Assembly: GCA_002393895.1 (NCBI GenBank)
Contig: DGUE01000137.1
Location: forward strand, 1 to 27,574
From: Bacteroidales bacterium UBA4318
Lineage (GTDB): Bacteria; Bacteroidota; Bacteroidia; Bacteroidales; UBA932
Direction of reading: 5' to 3'
DNA: 27,574 nucleotides
Shown here: positions 15,054 through 23,484 of the stretch, one piece after another
Layout of the letters: every line of letters begins with the position of its first letter
How positions within the stretch are numbered: position 1 is the first letter of the stretch
Translations under genes and position numbers: made by a program
Notes under the pieces: generated by a model
The model's database searches: none
Seen by the model: the letters and a program-made list of their open reading frames with translations, nothing else
Told to the model about the DNA's origin: nothing

Positions 15054-15650
15054 ATGCAACTTTTCGGAGGTAAACTGCATCTTAAAAACCGAGAACGGGA
15101 ATCCGGCAAGGCCGGCAATGCCATCGGGCCAGACGTCATTGAGCAATGCAAAAATGGCAACAGGCTGGCGCAGAAGGCCGTTTACGATGCTTTGTCTTCC
15201 AAGATGTTCGCAGTTTGCGTGCGCTATATGGGAGGGGACAGAGATTCGGCGGCAGACATCCTTCAGGATGGTTTTGTGACATTGTTTACCAAGCTGGACA
15301 GCTATTCGGGAGAGGGCTCTTTCGAAGGCTGGGCCCGCAAGATCTTTGTTAATACGGCATTGATGAGTTTACGGAAAAAAGACGTGCTCAAACAGAGCGA
15401 AGATGTGGACGCCGCATGGAATGTAAGCAGTTCGGATCCTTCGCCAATACAGAATATAGGGTATCAGGAGCTATGCAAGATGATTGCCGCCCTCCCGCCC
15501 GGGTTCAGGACTGTTTTCAATATGTACGTCGTCGAGGGTTTCTCCCACAAGGAAATCGCGGAGGCCCTGGACATTTCGGAAACCACTTCGCGCTCGCAGC
15601 TTCAGCGTGCGCGAACATTGCTGCAGAACAAGATCAAAGAGAGATTTTAA
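15054..15650 (+). CDS. ECF-type RNA polymerase sigma factor
   Basis: Encodes 198 residues. Region 2 is seen as A-x5-L..Y-M-G-G-D-R-D-S-A-A-D-I-L-Q-D-G-F-V-T-L-F (about 55-83), followed by F-E-G-W-A-R-K-I-F-V-N-T-A. Region 4 is L-P-P-G-F-R-T-V-F-N-M-Y-V-V-E-G-F-S-H-K-E-I-A-E-A-L (about 147-172) with its helix-turn-helix. No region 3 or extra C-terminal domain is present, as expected for ECF sigmas. A longer in-frame start at 14946 would run through the promoter region and is rejected. The anti-sigma/barrel gene begins one base after the stop, so the two are co-translated at matched levels and the barrel protein is the probable inhibitor. Confidence 0.95.
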   Translation: MQLFGGKLHLKNRERESGKAGNAIGPDVIEQCKNGNRLAQKAVYDALSSKMFAVCVRYMGGDRDSAADILQDGFVTLFTKLDSYSGEGSFEGWARKIFVNTALMSLRKKDVLKQSEDVDAAWNVSSSDPSPIQNIGYQELCKMIAALPPGFRTVFNMYVVEGFSHKEIAEALDISETTSRSQLQRARTLLQNKIKERF

Positions 15651-15651
15651 G

Positions 15652-16845
15652 ATGCAAAAAGGCTTTAACGAGGATTTCGACCTTCAGGTCCGCTCAATGA
15701 TGGACCAGGCTCAGGAACCTGCACCGGCAGGGGCCTGGGAGGCCATTTCGGCCCGTCTTGATGCGATGGCAGCCGCCACCGCCGCCTCTGCTGCATCCGC
15801 TCCCGCCGCCCGCACGGGCAGTGCTTTCCGCCGCACCTGGTATTGGGCCGGCGCTGCCCTGGCCATGGCCGCCGCTATAGCTCTGGGTGTATTCTTCAGA
15901 GGAACCTCCGATAACAATTCCAACCTTATAAATATTACATCGGGCGAGGGCTTTGTTGCCCAGGAAGTCGCCCCGGCAGCAGTTCCGGTTGAAGCCGTAG
16001 CTGCTCCCGCTGAACCGGCTGCCGCTCCCGTTGCAGCCAGCCGTAGTGGCCACCAGAGCCATGTTCCGGTCTCTAACCCCGCAGAAGATCCGAAGCCTGC
16101 GGCAGAACCTGCAGCAAAGCTTTCAGACGAAACTCCTGCTGAGCCGGCCGTGGCTGCAGCCGAACCGTCTGCAGAGCCGGCCGATCCATTCGCGCAGATG
16201 GCCTTCGAGGATTCCCGCAAATCGGGCCGCAGGGCACCTGTTTCCCTTACCATTTCCGGTGGGGCCACCGGCAATAATGTCGGATCGGCAAAACCCTCAT
16301 ACGGCGGCCCTGGTCCGTATCTGAAAGAGGGTATTTTGGAAACCAGCCAGTCGTCGTACGGGATTCCGGTGATCGTGGGGCTTGGTGTCAGGTATCCCAT
16401 CAACGATGTGCTTTCCCTTGGCACCGGGCTCGATTATTCGATCCTGACCCGCACGTTCACGGGTAAATACACTCATGGCACTACTGTCGAGGCGGGGGAT
16501 TTCAGCCATGTCGTGCAGTATGTCGGTATCCCTGTCGACCTTTCGCTCAAGCTTCTCACAAAGAATGACATCACCCTCTACACCACCGTGGGCACGGAAG
16601 CGGAATATGCAGTCTACAACAAGTACCGTCTGCTGGGCACAGACACCGTGATCGGCGAAAAGGTTAACAATCTGCAGTGGAGCGTTGGCGGCGGCCTCGG
16701 CCTTGAGTTCAACGTCAGCGGGCGCTTCGGAATCTTTGCCGAGCCTTCGGTCAAGTACTACTTCGACTGCGGCCAGCCCAAGAGCATACGCACCGACAAG
16801 CCTTTCCAGATGGTTCTGCGCCTCGGAGTGCGTTTTGAACTTTAA
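15652..16845 (+). CDS. Dual-membrane-spanning anti-sigma factor (Dma-like) with outer-membrane barrel
   Basis: Encodes 397 residues in four zones. Residues 1-60 are a soluble, partly helical head with no signal peptide, matching an anti-sigma domain. Residues 62-82 are one transmembrane helix preceded by Arg-Arg, so the head is cytoplasmic. Residues about 100-190 are a low-complexity linker of Pro, Ala, Glu and Val repeats. Residues about 196-397 hold alternating beta strands ending in F-E-L with a terminal aromatic pattern, like an 8-stranded porin-family/OmpA-type barrel. The architecture fits the dual-membrane-spanning anti-sigma factors described in Bacteroides thetaiotaomicron and linked there to vesicle formation. 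It follows the sigma gene by one base and is followed by a terminator. The ATG at 15652 is chosen because an earlier frame start lies inside the sigma gene. Confidence 0.85.
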   Translation: MQKGFNEDFDLQVRSMMDQAQEPAPAGAWEAISARLDAMAAATAASAASAPAARTGSAFRRTWYWAGAALAMAAAIALGVFFRGTSDNNSNLINITSGEGFVAQEVAPAAVPVEAVAAPAEPAAAPVAASRSGHQSHVPVSNPAEDPKPAAEPAAKLSDETPAEPAVAAAEPSAEPADPFAQMAFEDSRKSGRRAPVSLTISGGATGNNVGSAKPSYGGPGPYLKEGILETSQSSYGIPVIVGLGVRYPINDVLSLGTGLDYSILTRTFTGKYTHGTTVEAGDFSHVVQYVGIPVDLSLKLLTKNDITLYTTVGTEAEYAVYNKYRLLGTDTVIGEKVNNLQWSVGGGLGLEFNVSGRFGIFAEPSVKYYFDCGQPKSIRTDKPFQMVLRLGVRFEL

Positions 16846-16894
16846 TCATTGAAAATCAGCCTTTTACCTATAGGCAAATAATTAATTTGGTTTT

Positions 16895-16930
16895 TACCCC
16901 CGGTCTTACCCCCGGGGGTATGTTTTTTTT
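16895..16930 (+). terminator. Intrinsic terminator of the sigma/anti-sigma operon
   Basis: TACCCCC (16895-16901) can pair with GGGGGTA (16914-16920), followed by a run of eight T (16923-16930). A second TACCCCC lies in the loop and offers a competing pairing. The next gene's -7 box begins 5 bases later. Confidence 0.7.
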
Positions 16931-16934
16931 CGCA

Positions 16935-16942
16935 TAGTTTTG
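16935..16942 (+). promoter_or_regulatory. -7 promoter box for the lipoprotein gene at 16957
   Basis: TAGTTTTG matches TAnnTTTG, 14 bases before the ATG and directly after the terminator T-run, so terminator and promoter are packed together. Confidence 0.55.
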
Positions 16943-16956
16943 CAGAAAAAAAGGCC

Positions 16957-18171
16957 ATGAAGGGTTTGACTATCGCATTGTGCGGACTGCTGCTCCTGCA
17001 GTCCTGCGAAAAATACACGCTGAGCCGGGTCTACAGGTCCCAGGTGATGCATAATACCGGCGGGAGCAGGGACACTATCCCAGGGAGCCCCGGCCATCCG
17101 TCGGCCGACACAATCGTGTATGTGTCGGCAGTGACCGTGCCGGAAGGCTACGACTGGAGACGAGATTCGCTGTATGGTTCCATACCCTGTGAACTCCTGT
17201 TTTTCCGCAACGGCGTGCTTCTGTTTTCGGCGCAGACCGGCAGCATAGCATCCCCGTCTCCCGACACGCATCATATCCTGGACGGGCATCTCTATACCGA
17301 GTATGCTTCGATGGAAGGAACTATAATATGCCGTGATGGGGAGGAACTGTTTCGTTATCCACAGAGGGAGATGCTAAAAGGCCTGCTGGTCAAGGGAAAG
17401 GATGTCTATACCCTGGGAAGGGCCTTGGACGGAGGAGGATTTTATTACCGATGCAACGGCGAGACCCTGCTGAAGCAGGAGAACGGCGAACCGTTCGGGG
17501 ATTTCACCAATCCGGCATATGGCAGGAACGGGGCGTTATATGAAAGCAGGAACGGGGTATGCTTTTGCTACAAAACGGCATCTGCATGCTTCTCATGCGT
17601 GGATGGTACGGTCTCCCAGATACAGACCAGTGTGGGAGCAGCCCGCATCAAGGATATGCGTTTGTTTGGGAACAGCCCCTGTTATGCGGCGGATTACTAC
17701 ACTACCGTGCTGGTTTTCACCTCGAATCGTGCATATACACTGCCCGCCGGCACCGACTGGAATGCCATCAGCCTCTTCCTGAGGGACGGAAACTGGTGGT
17801 TCATTGCAGATTCCCCTTCTTCGACAGTCTGCAGGAGGGTGGATCAGGCAGATGACGACCATGCCGGAGTGAGTTTCACCGGCAACGACAACTGCATCTA
17901 CATGGGGCGTTCCCATTTTTATTCGGCAAGATTCGGGGGTGGTATGTTCAGCATCTCCGATGATACAGGGCGGATAATGTATGTCCGGGATTCCACATAC
18001 TATTTCGGGCGGAACACTATATATTGTGAGGGCGATGAAATATACGCCCTCATCAACCCGCGGGAGCGCTCCCAACCGCCCTCCGTCTGGCACGCAGGGC
18101 AGGCAACGGTGTATGGGATAAATGGTTATCTGACCGGGGTGGAAGTGGATGTCAGTCTTCCCAGCTTATGA
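16957..18171 (+). CDS. Orphan lipoprotein of unknown function
   Basis: Encodes 404 residues with a lipobox L-L-Q-S-C (Cys 17). The mature protein is rich in beta-type stretches and aromatic residues. It repeats a pattern in which short strands alternate with Gly/Asp turns (for example L-V-K-G-K-D-V-Y-T-L-G and N-G-A-L-Y-E-S-R-N-G), which suggests a beta-propeller-like fold, but this is inference. It has several Cys residues. No catalytic motif was recognised. It lies just after the dual-membrane anti-sigma gene but has its own promoter, so a shared pathway is only a possibility. The 3' end overlaps the convergent tsaE gene by 20 bases. Confidence 0.82.
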   Translation: MKGLTIALCGLLLLQSCEKYTLSRVYRSQVMHNTGGSRDTIPGSPGHPSADTIVYVSAVTVPEGYDWRRDSLYGSIPCELLFFRNGVLLFSAQTGSIASPSPDTHHILDGHLYTEYASMEGTIICRDGEELFRYPQREMLKGLLVKGKDVYTLGRALDGGGFYYRCNGETLLKQENGEPFGDFTNPAYGRNGALYESRNGVCFCYKTASACFSCVDGTVSQIQTSVGAARIKDMRLFGNSPCYAADYYTTVLVFTSNRAYTLPAGTDWNAISLFLRDGNWWFIADSPSSTVCRRVDQADDDHAGVSFTGNDNCIYMGRSHFYSARFGGGMFSISDDTGRIMYVRDSTYYFGRNTIYCEGDEIYALINPRERSQPPSVWHAGQATVYGINGYLTGVEVDVSLPSL

Positions 18172-18577
18172 CGCGGCTCTCATCCGGCAGCACTTCTATC
18201 TTCACCCGCACGGCTTCTTCGGGAATGATTTCCTCGATGTTTTCAGGCCACTCCAGAATGCAGGTGCATCCGCTGTCGATATAGTCGTAGAAGCCTATGT
18301 CCAAAGCTTCGGACGGCTTGGTAATGCGGTAGAAATCAAAGTGATAGATGGATTCTCCGGACGCTGCCCTATACTCGTTGACTATTGCGAAGGTGGGTGA
18401 AGACACCGCATCTCCCTTCACCCCAAGCACACGGCAGATGGCTGTGGTGAAAGTGGTCTTGCCGGCGCCCATGGGGGCGTAGAAGGCGATAATGCGTCCG
18501 GGGCCGAGCTCTTCCAGGAACTGCGCCGCGGCCTGGTCGATTTCAGAAAGATTATGGATTACAATTCGATGCTGCAT
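18152..18577 (-). CDS. tsaE: tRNA t6A37 threonylcarbamoyladenosine ATPase TsaE
   Basis: Encodes 141 residues, the normal TsaE length. Walker A reads A-P-M-G-A-G-K-T-T; the switch-like S-S-P-T-F block, H-F-D-F-Y-R and C-I-L-E-W-P-E follow in family order. TsaE is the ATPase that works with TsaB and TsaD to make t6A37 in ANN-decoding tRNAs in the cytoplasm. The start at 18577 (M-Q-H-R-I-V) is chosen over 18637, since the longer form adds a hydrophobic leader foreign to the family and includes the -7 box. It is divergent from comM with 28 bases between the starts. Confidence 0.95.
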   Translation of the reverse strand: MQHRIVIHNLSEIDQAAAQFLEELGPGRIIAFYAPMGAGKTTFTTAICRVLGVKGDAVSSPTFAIVNEYRAASGESIYHFDFYRITKPSEALDIGFYDYIDSGCTCILEWPENIEEIIPEEAVRVKIEVLPDESRVISWED

Positions 18578-18583
18578 CAGCGG

Positions 18584-18591
18584 CAAAGATA
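18584..18591 (-). promoter_or_regulatory. -7 promoter box for tsaE
   Basis: TATCTTTG on the minus strand matches TAnnTTTG and ends 6 bases before the ATG, predicting an almost leaderless mRNA. No matching box was found for the divergent comM gene. Confidence 0.6.
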
Positions 18592-18605
18592 CAAATAATA
18601 GGATT

Positions 18606-20162
18606 ATGTTGATAAACATTGTTGGAGCGAAATGCATAGGGATCGATGCCGTTCCCGTGCTTGTAGAGGTAAAAATCGACAGGGGTATAGGAATTCACCT
18701 GGTGGGGCTTGCGGATGTAGCCGTAAAGGAGAGCCTGCTCCGCACGGTGACGGCTCTGCAGTCCATGGATTTCCATATTCCTGGAAAGAAGATAGTGATT
18801 AACCTGGCACCTGCGGATCTGCATAAAAACGGCAGCGGATACGATTTGCCCATTGCGCTGGGCATCATTGCAGCATCCGGGCAGAGAGACCTTCGCGGGC
18901 TGGATAAATATCTGATTATGGGGGAGTTGGGTCTGGACGGGTCGATCCGCCCCGTGCCGGGTGCTCTGCCTTATGCCGAGGTGGCCGTGGACCTCGGACT
19001 GGAAGGCTGCATCCTTCCGGCTCAGTCTGCACTGGAAGCGGTGGAGTACAGGCAGGCACGCATCTACGGAGTGGACAACCTGGAACAGGTGCTGTCGATC
19101 CTGGAGGAAAAAGAAGACAGGGAAGACCTTCTGGTATGGAACCGCCCCGAGTATACCAGGGCATCCTCCTGCAAGGAAGCGGACAGGCCGTACATGGATT
19201 TCTCGGAGATTATCGGTCAGGAGGCGGCAAAACGGGCCGCGGAGGTGGCGGTGGCCGGAGGACACAATCTCATCCTCATAGGCCCTCCCGGAGGTGGGAA
19301 AAGCTCTCTGGCAAAGGCGATTACGGGCATTCTTCCTCCGATGACGCTGGAGGAATCCCTGGTTACCAGCAAGATTTATTCAGTGTCCGGGCTTCCCAAC
19401 CGGGACGCGGGGCTCATCCGCCGAAGGCCGTTCCGTGCACCGCATTACAGCGCCTCCCTGGCGGCAATCGTAGGAGGGGGGAACGGAGGCAGTATAGTGC
19501 CGGGTGAGATATCCCTCGCGCACAATGGAGTGCTATTCTGCGACGAGTTTGCACAGATGCCCAAATCGGTGGTGGAGGCGCTCCGGGCCCCTATGGAGGA
19601 CAGGAAGGTGGTGGTCTCCCGTCTTCGGGGTAAGGTGGAGTATCCGGCGTCGTTCATGCTGGTTGCGGCCACCAATCCCTGCCCCTGCGGCTATTATGGT
19701 GACGGGGACCGCTGCACCTGCACCGTAGGCCAGCGGGTGGGCTATCTCAACCGCCTCTCAGGCCCTTTACTCGATAGAATCGACCTGCATGTATGGATGA
19801 GTCCGGTGGATACGCGCCGCCTTATCGACAGGCCGAAAGGGGAAAGCAGCGCGGTGGTTGCCGCCAGGGTGCTGAAGGCGCGCGAAGTGCAGTTGAAGCG
19901 TCTCCGGGGCAGCGGCATCAGCACGAATGCAGAGATGACAAACGCCATGATGGAGAAATACTGTACCCTTTCGGAGGAGTGCAAGAGCTTGCTGGAAAGC
20001 ATAATAGACCGGCTCGGACTGTCTGCAAGGGCATACTCGCGCATAGTGCGGATATCCCGCACGATAGCCGACCTGGCGGGCTGCCCCGACATTGTGCCGG
20101 CGCATATATCCGAAGCATCCGGCTATCGCTTCCTGGACCGCCGCAACTTCGGGGAATTGTAG
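18606..20162 (+). CDS. comM: ComM/YifB-family Mg-chelatase-like AAA+ ATPase
   Basis: Encodes 518 residues. An N-terminal Lon-protease-like (ChlI) domain (about 1-170; V-E-V-K-I-D-R-G-I-G-I-H-L-V-G-L) is followed by the Mg-chelatase-type AAA+ domain with Walker A G-P-P-G-G-G-K-S, Walker B V-L-F-C-D-E-F, and the zinc-type N-P-C-P-C-G-Y..C-T-C block. The C-terminal Mg_chelatase_C region contains S-A-R-A-Y-S-R-I-V-R-I-S-R-T-I-A-D-L. Well-studied relatives are hexameric helicases that promote branch migration during natural transformation, but the gene is also widespread in non-competent bacteria. The start M-L-I-N-I-V is chosen by homology; the upstream extension overlaps tsaE antisense and makes no sense as protein. 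Walker B has Cys where Leu is more usual. Confidence 0.95.
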   Translation: MLINIVGAKCIGIDAVPVLVEVKIDRGIGIHLVGLADVAVKESLLRTVTALQSMDFHIPGKKIVINLAPADLHKNGSGYDLPIALGIIAASGQRDLRGLDKYLIMGELGLDGSIRPVPGALPYAEVAVDLGLEGCILPAQSALEAVEYRQARIYGVDNLEQVLSILEEKEDREDLLVWNRPEYTRASSCKEADRPYMDFSEIIGQEAAKRAAEVAVAGGHNLILIGPPGGGKSSLAKAITGILPPMTLEESLVTSKIYSVSGLPNRDAGLIRRRPFRAPHYSASLAAIVGGGNGGSIVPGEISLAHNGVLFCDEFAQMPKSVVEALRAPMEDRKVVVSRLRGKVEYPASFMLVAATNPCPCGYYGDGDRCTCTVGQRVGYLNRLSGPLLDRIDLHVWMSPVDTRRLIDRPKGESSAVVAARVLKAREVQLKRLRGSGISTNAEMTNAMMEKYCTLSEECKSLLESIIDRLGLSARAYSRIVRISRTIADLAGCPDIVPAHISEASGYRFLDRRNFGEL

Positions 20163-20166
20163 CTGA

Positions 20167-20469
20167 CTACTGGATCTCGAACAGATTCAGGAATCCGGTC
20201 ATCATGAAGACGGAACGGATATCGTTGCTTATGGAGCGGACGATTACCTTGCCGCCCTTTTCAGCCGCAGCTTTGCGAATGGTCAGGAAAAGCCTGAGGC
20301 CGGAACTGGAAATATAGCTTAACTCGCTGCAGTCCAGCACTATGACTCCGGCGGCATCGGCCTTGAGTTCTTCAAATTCGGGTGCGACTTCCTGAGAGGC
20401 CGGAGTGTCCAGGCGGCCGATCAGGAAAGCGGTTACGGCAGATTCGTCTTTTTTAATCTTAATTTCCAT
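20167..20469 (-). CDS. STAS-domain anti-sigma factor antagonist
   Basis: Encodes 100 residues, one STAS domain of the SpoIIAA/RsbV type. The block V-L-D-C-S-E-L-S-Y-I-S-S-S-G-L-R-L-F holds the Ser that is normally phosphorylated by the partner kinase and freed by a SpoIIE-type phosphatase. It is last in the operon, 4 bases after the stop of the phosphatase/kinase gene, so the two form a self-contained partner-switching pair. The downstream target (a sigma factor or other effector) is not encoded beside it. Confidence 0.93.
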   Translation of the reverse strand: MEIKIKKDESAVTAFLIGRLDTPASQEVAPEFEELKADAAGVIVLDCSELSYISSSGLRLFLTIRKAAAEKGGKVIVRSISNDIRSVFMMTGFLNLFEIQ

Positions 20470-20473
20470 GTTA

Positions 20474-22657
20474 TCAAATATTTTTAGTCATCGTTAGAAT
20501 GTTCATCCCCTCCTTGCGCTCATAACTTACCGAATCCATTATCTGGCGAACGAGATGGATGCCCAGCCCGCCTATGGGGCGGTCTTCAACGCCAGCGTTG
20601 ATGTCTGCTTCCGGGCGCAGGGTGGGGTCGAATTCCTTTCCGCTGTCGGACAGTATGAATTTCAGCTCATTTCCTTCCAGGGAAGCATCAAGTTCAATGG
20701 AGCCGTATGTGCCCTTGGGATAGGCGTAGTTGATTACGTTGGTAACCGCCTCCTCCAAGGCGAGGTTGATGCCCGGTATGAGCATCTCGTCTATCCCCAA
20801 TTCAGGAGAAATGGCCTCCAACCAGTCTTGTATGCGAGAGACCTGCCTGATATTATTATGCATGAAGAGGTGGCGGCCGTAGATGTCCGGATCTTTCCCA
20901 AGGTAATGGATGAAGAGCATTGTGAGGTCGTCGCTCTGAGGGGCTTCTGCAACAAAAGCTGAAACCTTCTTTTCCATACACCTGAGATGTTCGTATGCAC
21001 CTTTCCTCCCATGGAGGGACTCGAGCATGCGTTCTTCCCCGAACTGCTCGTGAGCGCTGTTTTCAGCCTCTGTGAGCCCGTCGGTGTAGAGGAAGATGGC
21101 ATCGTCGTAGCGGAACTGCATTTCCTGTTCCTTGAAATCCATGCCCGGCATGATGCCCAGAGGCAGATTTGCCTCCACACTCAGCATCTTCTTTGAATCG
21201 GTAAGCAGCACGGGAGGATTGTGACCTGCGTTGCAGAAGCGCATATGCCCGTTCTCCAGGTCGAGAACTCCGCAGAAGAAAGTGACGAACATGCCGCTCT
21301 CGTTCGTTGCCGAGAGGCTTTCATTCATGGAACGGACAATGACTCCGGGGCTGTCTTCTATGGCCGAGAGGTTACGGAAGGTGGTTCGGGTAACAGCCAT
21401 CACCAGCGATGCCGGCACGCCCTTGCCGCTCACGTCACCAATGCAGAAGAACAGTTTCTCGTCCCTGACGAAGTAGTCGTACAGGTCTCCTCCCACCTCC
21501 TTGGCAGGCACTATGTCGGCAGCCATGTCCAGGTCGTGGCGATCCGGGAAGGGTGGGAAGGACTGGGGAACCATCGACATCTGTATGTCCTTGGCAATGT
21601 TGAGTTCCCCTTCCATGCGTTCACGCTTTTCGTTCAGTTTCTTGTTCTGCATGTAGTGCCTGAACATGGAGCGGAACATCAGGATGAGCAGCAGGATACC
21701 CAGAACCTGGAAAAGGGTAACCATCAGGCCGACATTCTTGAGGTTATGGAATATCTCATCTTCCGGTATCACGATGGACATGGCCCACCCGGTGCGTTCC
21801 ACGGGGGCGAAATACACGTAGTTGTTGGCCCCGTTGTATTTGATCTGAGTATGGCCTGATTGCCCGGAAAGCATGGCCCTGTTCAGTTCCCTGGTCGCAG
21901 AGGTGTCGTCCATCTGGGGAATCATGTCGTCGATGTGGTTGTTCATGATCAGGGACTCCACGGGGCAGACCATGATCTGCCCGGCCCGGCTGACCACCAT
22001 GTTGAAGGCATTGGGATAGACGGTAAGGTTGCCGACCAGATCCGTGAGCCAATCCAGGGAGATGTCTGCGGTAAGCACTGCCGCGGTTGTGCCGTTGACG
22101 TCCTTGATGGGCATGGAGAAGGTGGTCATGAGGATGTTGCCTCCCCCTGTGTCGATGTATGGTTCCGACCAATAGCCGGACTCCTTGTCAAGGGCCTTGC
22201 TGAACCATTCTTGGGAAGGATAATCGTATTCGTTGGTGGCGAGGGACGAAAAACTCAGGGTTCCGTCCTTCGCCTGGAAGACGTAGGGGGAGAACAAGGG
22301 CCGCTTGGGCAGGTATCCGGGCACCAGGGCAACGGTGGATCCCACCACCACGGGGTTGTCCTCGACTATCCTCTGGGCCACCCTGTGAAGGCTGTCGGGC
22401 ACCGCCAGGCACCACTGCGCAATCCAAATGCTGTTGCGCACCGCGGCTTCAGCCTGGTTTATGATGTCCATGATGCGGTTCTGAGTGGCTTCCAGCTGGC
22501 TCTCCGCACGCTTGTTGGCCTCTTCCTGCAAGCCCTTGCGGGAGAAGGCGTACTGGAGGATGGATGTCGCTTCGAGGGTGCCGACGACAACCACTATTAT
22601 CATCAGACCGGCGCGGGACCACTGCCGTATCGCTTCACTGGCTTTCTTTATCTTCAT
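20474..22657 (-). CDS. Membrane sensor with SpoIIE phosphatase and RsbW-like kinase domains
   Basis: Encodes 727 residues. A transmembrane helix (17-38) and a second (308-332) enclose a periplasmic dCache-like sensor (about 40-300), with P-S-Q-E-W-F-S-K-A and Y-W-S-E-P-Y-I-D typical of that fold. A short coiled coil leads to a SpoIIE/PP2C phosphatase (about 365-585) with metal-binding Asp in G-G-D-L-Y-D-Y (391), G-D-V-S-G-K-G (408), D-G-L-T-E (526) and S-D-D-L-T (576-577). The C-terminus (about 590-727) is a GHKL ATPase of the anti-sigma kinase type with N-box E-E-A-V-T-N-V-I-N-Y-A and G-box G-G-L-G-I-H-L-V. Kinase and phosphatase for one STAS partner would thus be on one chain, with the periplasmic signal choosing the balance. 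Its ATG overlaps the preceding gene's stop by four bases. Confidence 0.93.
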   Translation of the reverse strand: MKIKKASEAIRQWSRAGLMIIVVVVGTLEATSILQYAFSRKGLQEEANKRAESQLEATQNRIMDIINQAEAAVRNSIWIAQWCLAVPDSLHRVAQRIVEDNPVVVGSTVALVPGYLPKRPLFSPYVFQAKDGTLSFSSLATNEYDYPSQEWFSKALDKESGYWSEPYIDTGGGNILMTTFSMPIKDVNGTTAAVLTADISLDWLTDLVGNLTVYPNAFNMVVSRAGQIMVCPVESLIMNNHIDDMIPQMDDTSATRELNRAMLSGQSGHTQIKYNGANNYVYFAPVERTGWAMSIVIPEDEIFHNLKNVGLMVTLFQVLGILLLILMFRSMFRHYMQNKKLNEKRERMEGELNIAKDIQMSMVPQSFPPFPDRHDLDMAADIVPAKEVGGDLYDYFVRDEKLFFCIGDVSGKGVPASLVMAVTRTTFRNLSAIEDSPGVIVRSMNESLSATNESGMFVTFFCGVLDLENGHMRFCNAGHNPPVLLTDSKKMLSVEANLPLGIMPGMDFKEQEMQFRYDDAIFLYTDGLTEAENSAHEQFGEERMLESLHGRKGAYEHLRCMEKKVSAFVAEAPQSDDLTMLFIHYLGKDPDIYGRHLFMHNNIRQVSRIQDWLEAISPELGIDEMLIPGINLALEEAVTNVINYAYPKGTYGSIELDASLEGNELKFILSDSGKEFDPTLRPEADINAGVEDRPIGGLGIHLVRQIMDSVSYERKEGMNILTMTKNI

Positions 22658-23484
22658 AGTATGCTGCGCAGTTTTTCACGGAATTCGGGCATGGGACGCT
22701 TGGTATCCCGTTCTATGATAAGGGTCTTGAGCCCGGCGTATGGGCCTATCTCTTCTTCTATGTCTTTCAGGCTGCGGTCCGAGCCGAAATAGACAGGGGC
22801 GAATTCCTGCCAGAAGCGTATGGAGAGGGATTTCGGCATGTGGAAGGTTTCGAGAATGAAAGGCTCGTCGCTGAGGCAGCAGCACACGAGCACCATTCCC
22901 ACATCGAACAGATGATTGCCCCAGCAGAAGTCTCCCAGGTCGATGAAATAGCGTTTGTCTCCGACAAAGATGGCATTGCTGAACTGGAGGTCGCCGTGGA
23001 TGGCGGTGTATTCGTCGGGCGTGTCGGCTATGAACTTGCCGAGCCTGTCTTTCTCTGCGGTGCTGAAGAAAGGGTTCTCCTCAAGAAGCCTGTAGTAGCG
23101 GTCTTTAACGTTTTCGAATTCGCTGGTGTCCACCTTGGTGGAATGCAGTTTAAGGCACATCTGTGCGAATTCTGCCGCGAACATTGCCACCTTTTCAGGT
23201 TCGTCGGCAGTGGCCCTGGAGTAGGATTTCTTGCCCACTATGCGCTTGAAACGTATGCCATAGCGGCCGTCCTCAGTCACCACGTATTCTCCGGGTTCCG
23301 GGGTGGGGATACCCAGGTTGTAGACTTTTCGGGCAAGGTTCATTTCGTCCAGCGGCTGCTGGATCTTGCCCGGGAAGTACAGCTTCAGCATCACCGAAGG
23401 GTCGGTCTTGTGGTCGAAGCTCTCGCCGTTGGCTCCACCACCGGAGAGGATATAGTCGTCAAGCGAAATCTTAATTGCGTCCAT
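22654..23484 (-). CDS. APH-fold kinase/phosphotransferase (TIGR02172-like)
   Basis: Encodes 276 residues. The catalytic loop H-G-D-L-Q-F-S-N (163-170) and the metal-binding I-D-L-G-D (Asp 182 and 185) are those of the aminoglycoside/choline phosphotransferase fold. An N-terminal lobe with V-M-L-K-L-Y supplies the nucleotide Lys. The overall pattern fits the Fibrobacter-type paralogous kinase family TIGR02172, whose substrates are unknown. The ATG at 23484 is preferred to the TTG codon before it. It overlaps the HD-domain gene's end by 14 bases and the next gene's start by 4, so all are coupled. Nothing in the sequence argues for antibiotic modification; a role in the operon's signalling or envelope pathway is an inference. 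Confidence 0.85.
   Translation of the reverse strand: MDAIKISLDDYILSGGGANGESFDHKTDPSVMLKLYFPGKIQQPLDEMNLARKVYNLGIPTPEPGEYVVTEDGRYGIRFKRIVGKKSYSRATADEPEKVAMFAAEFAQMCLKLHSTKVDTSEFENVKDRYYRLLEENPFFSTAEKDRLGKFIADTPDEYTAIHGDLQFSNAIFVGDKRYFIDLGDFCWGNHLFDVGMVLVCCCLSDEPFILETFHMPKSLSIRFWQEFAPVYFGSDRSLKDIEEEIGPYAGLKTLIIERDTKRPMPEFREKLRSIL

Noticed and set aside
22654..23484. Aminoglycoside resistance kinase
   Set aside because: Only the general APH fold is shared. Its embedding in a signalling operon and resemblance to the TIGR02172 group do not support resistance.
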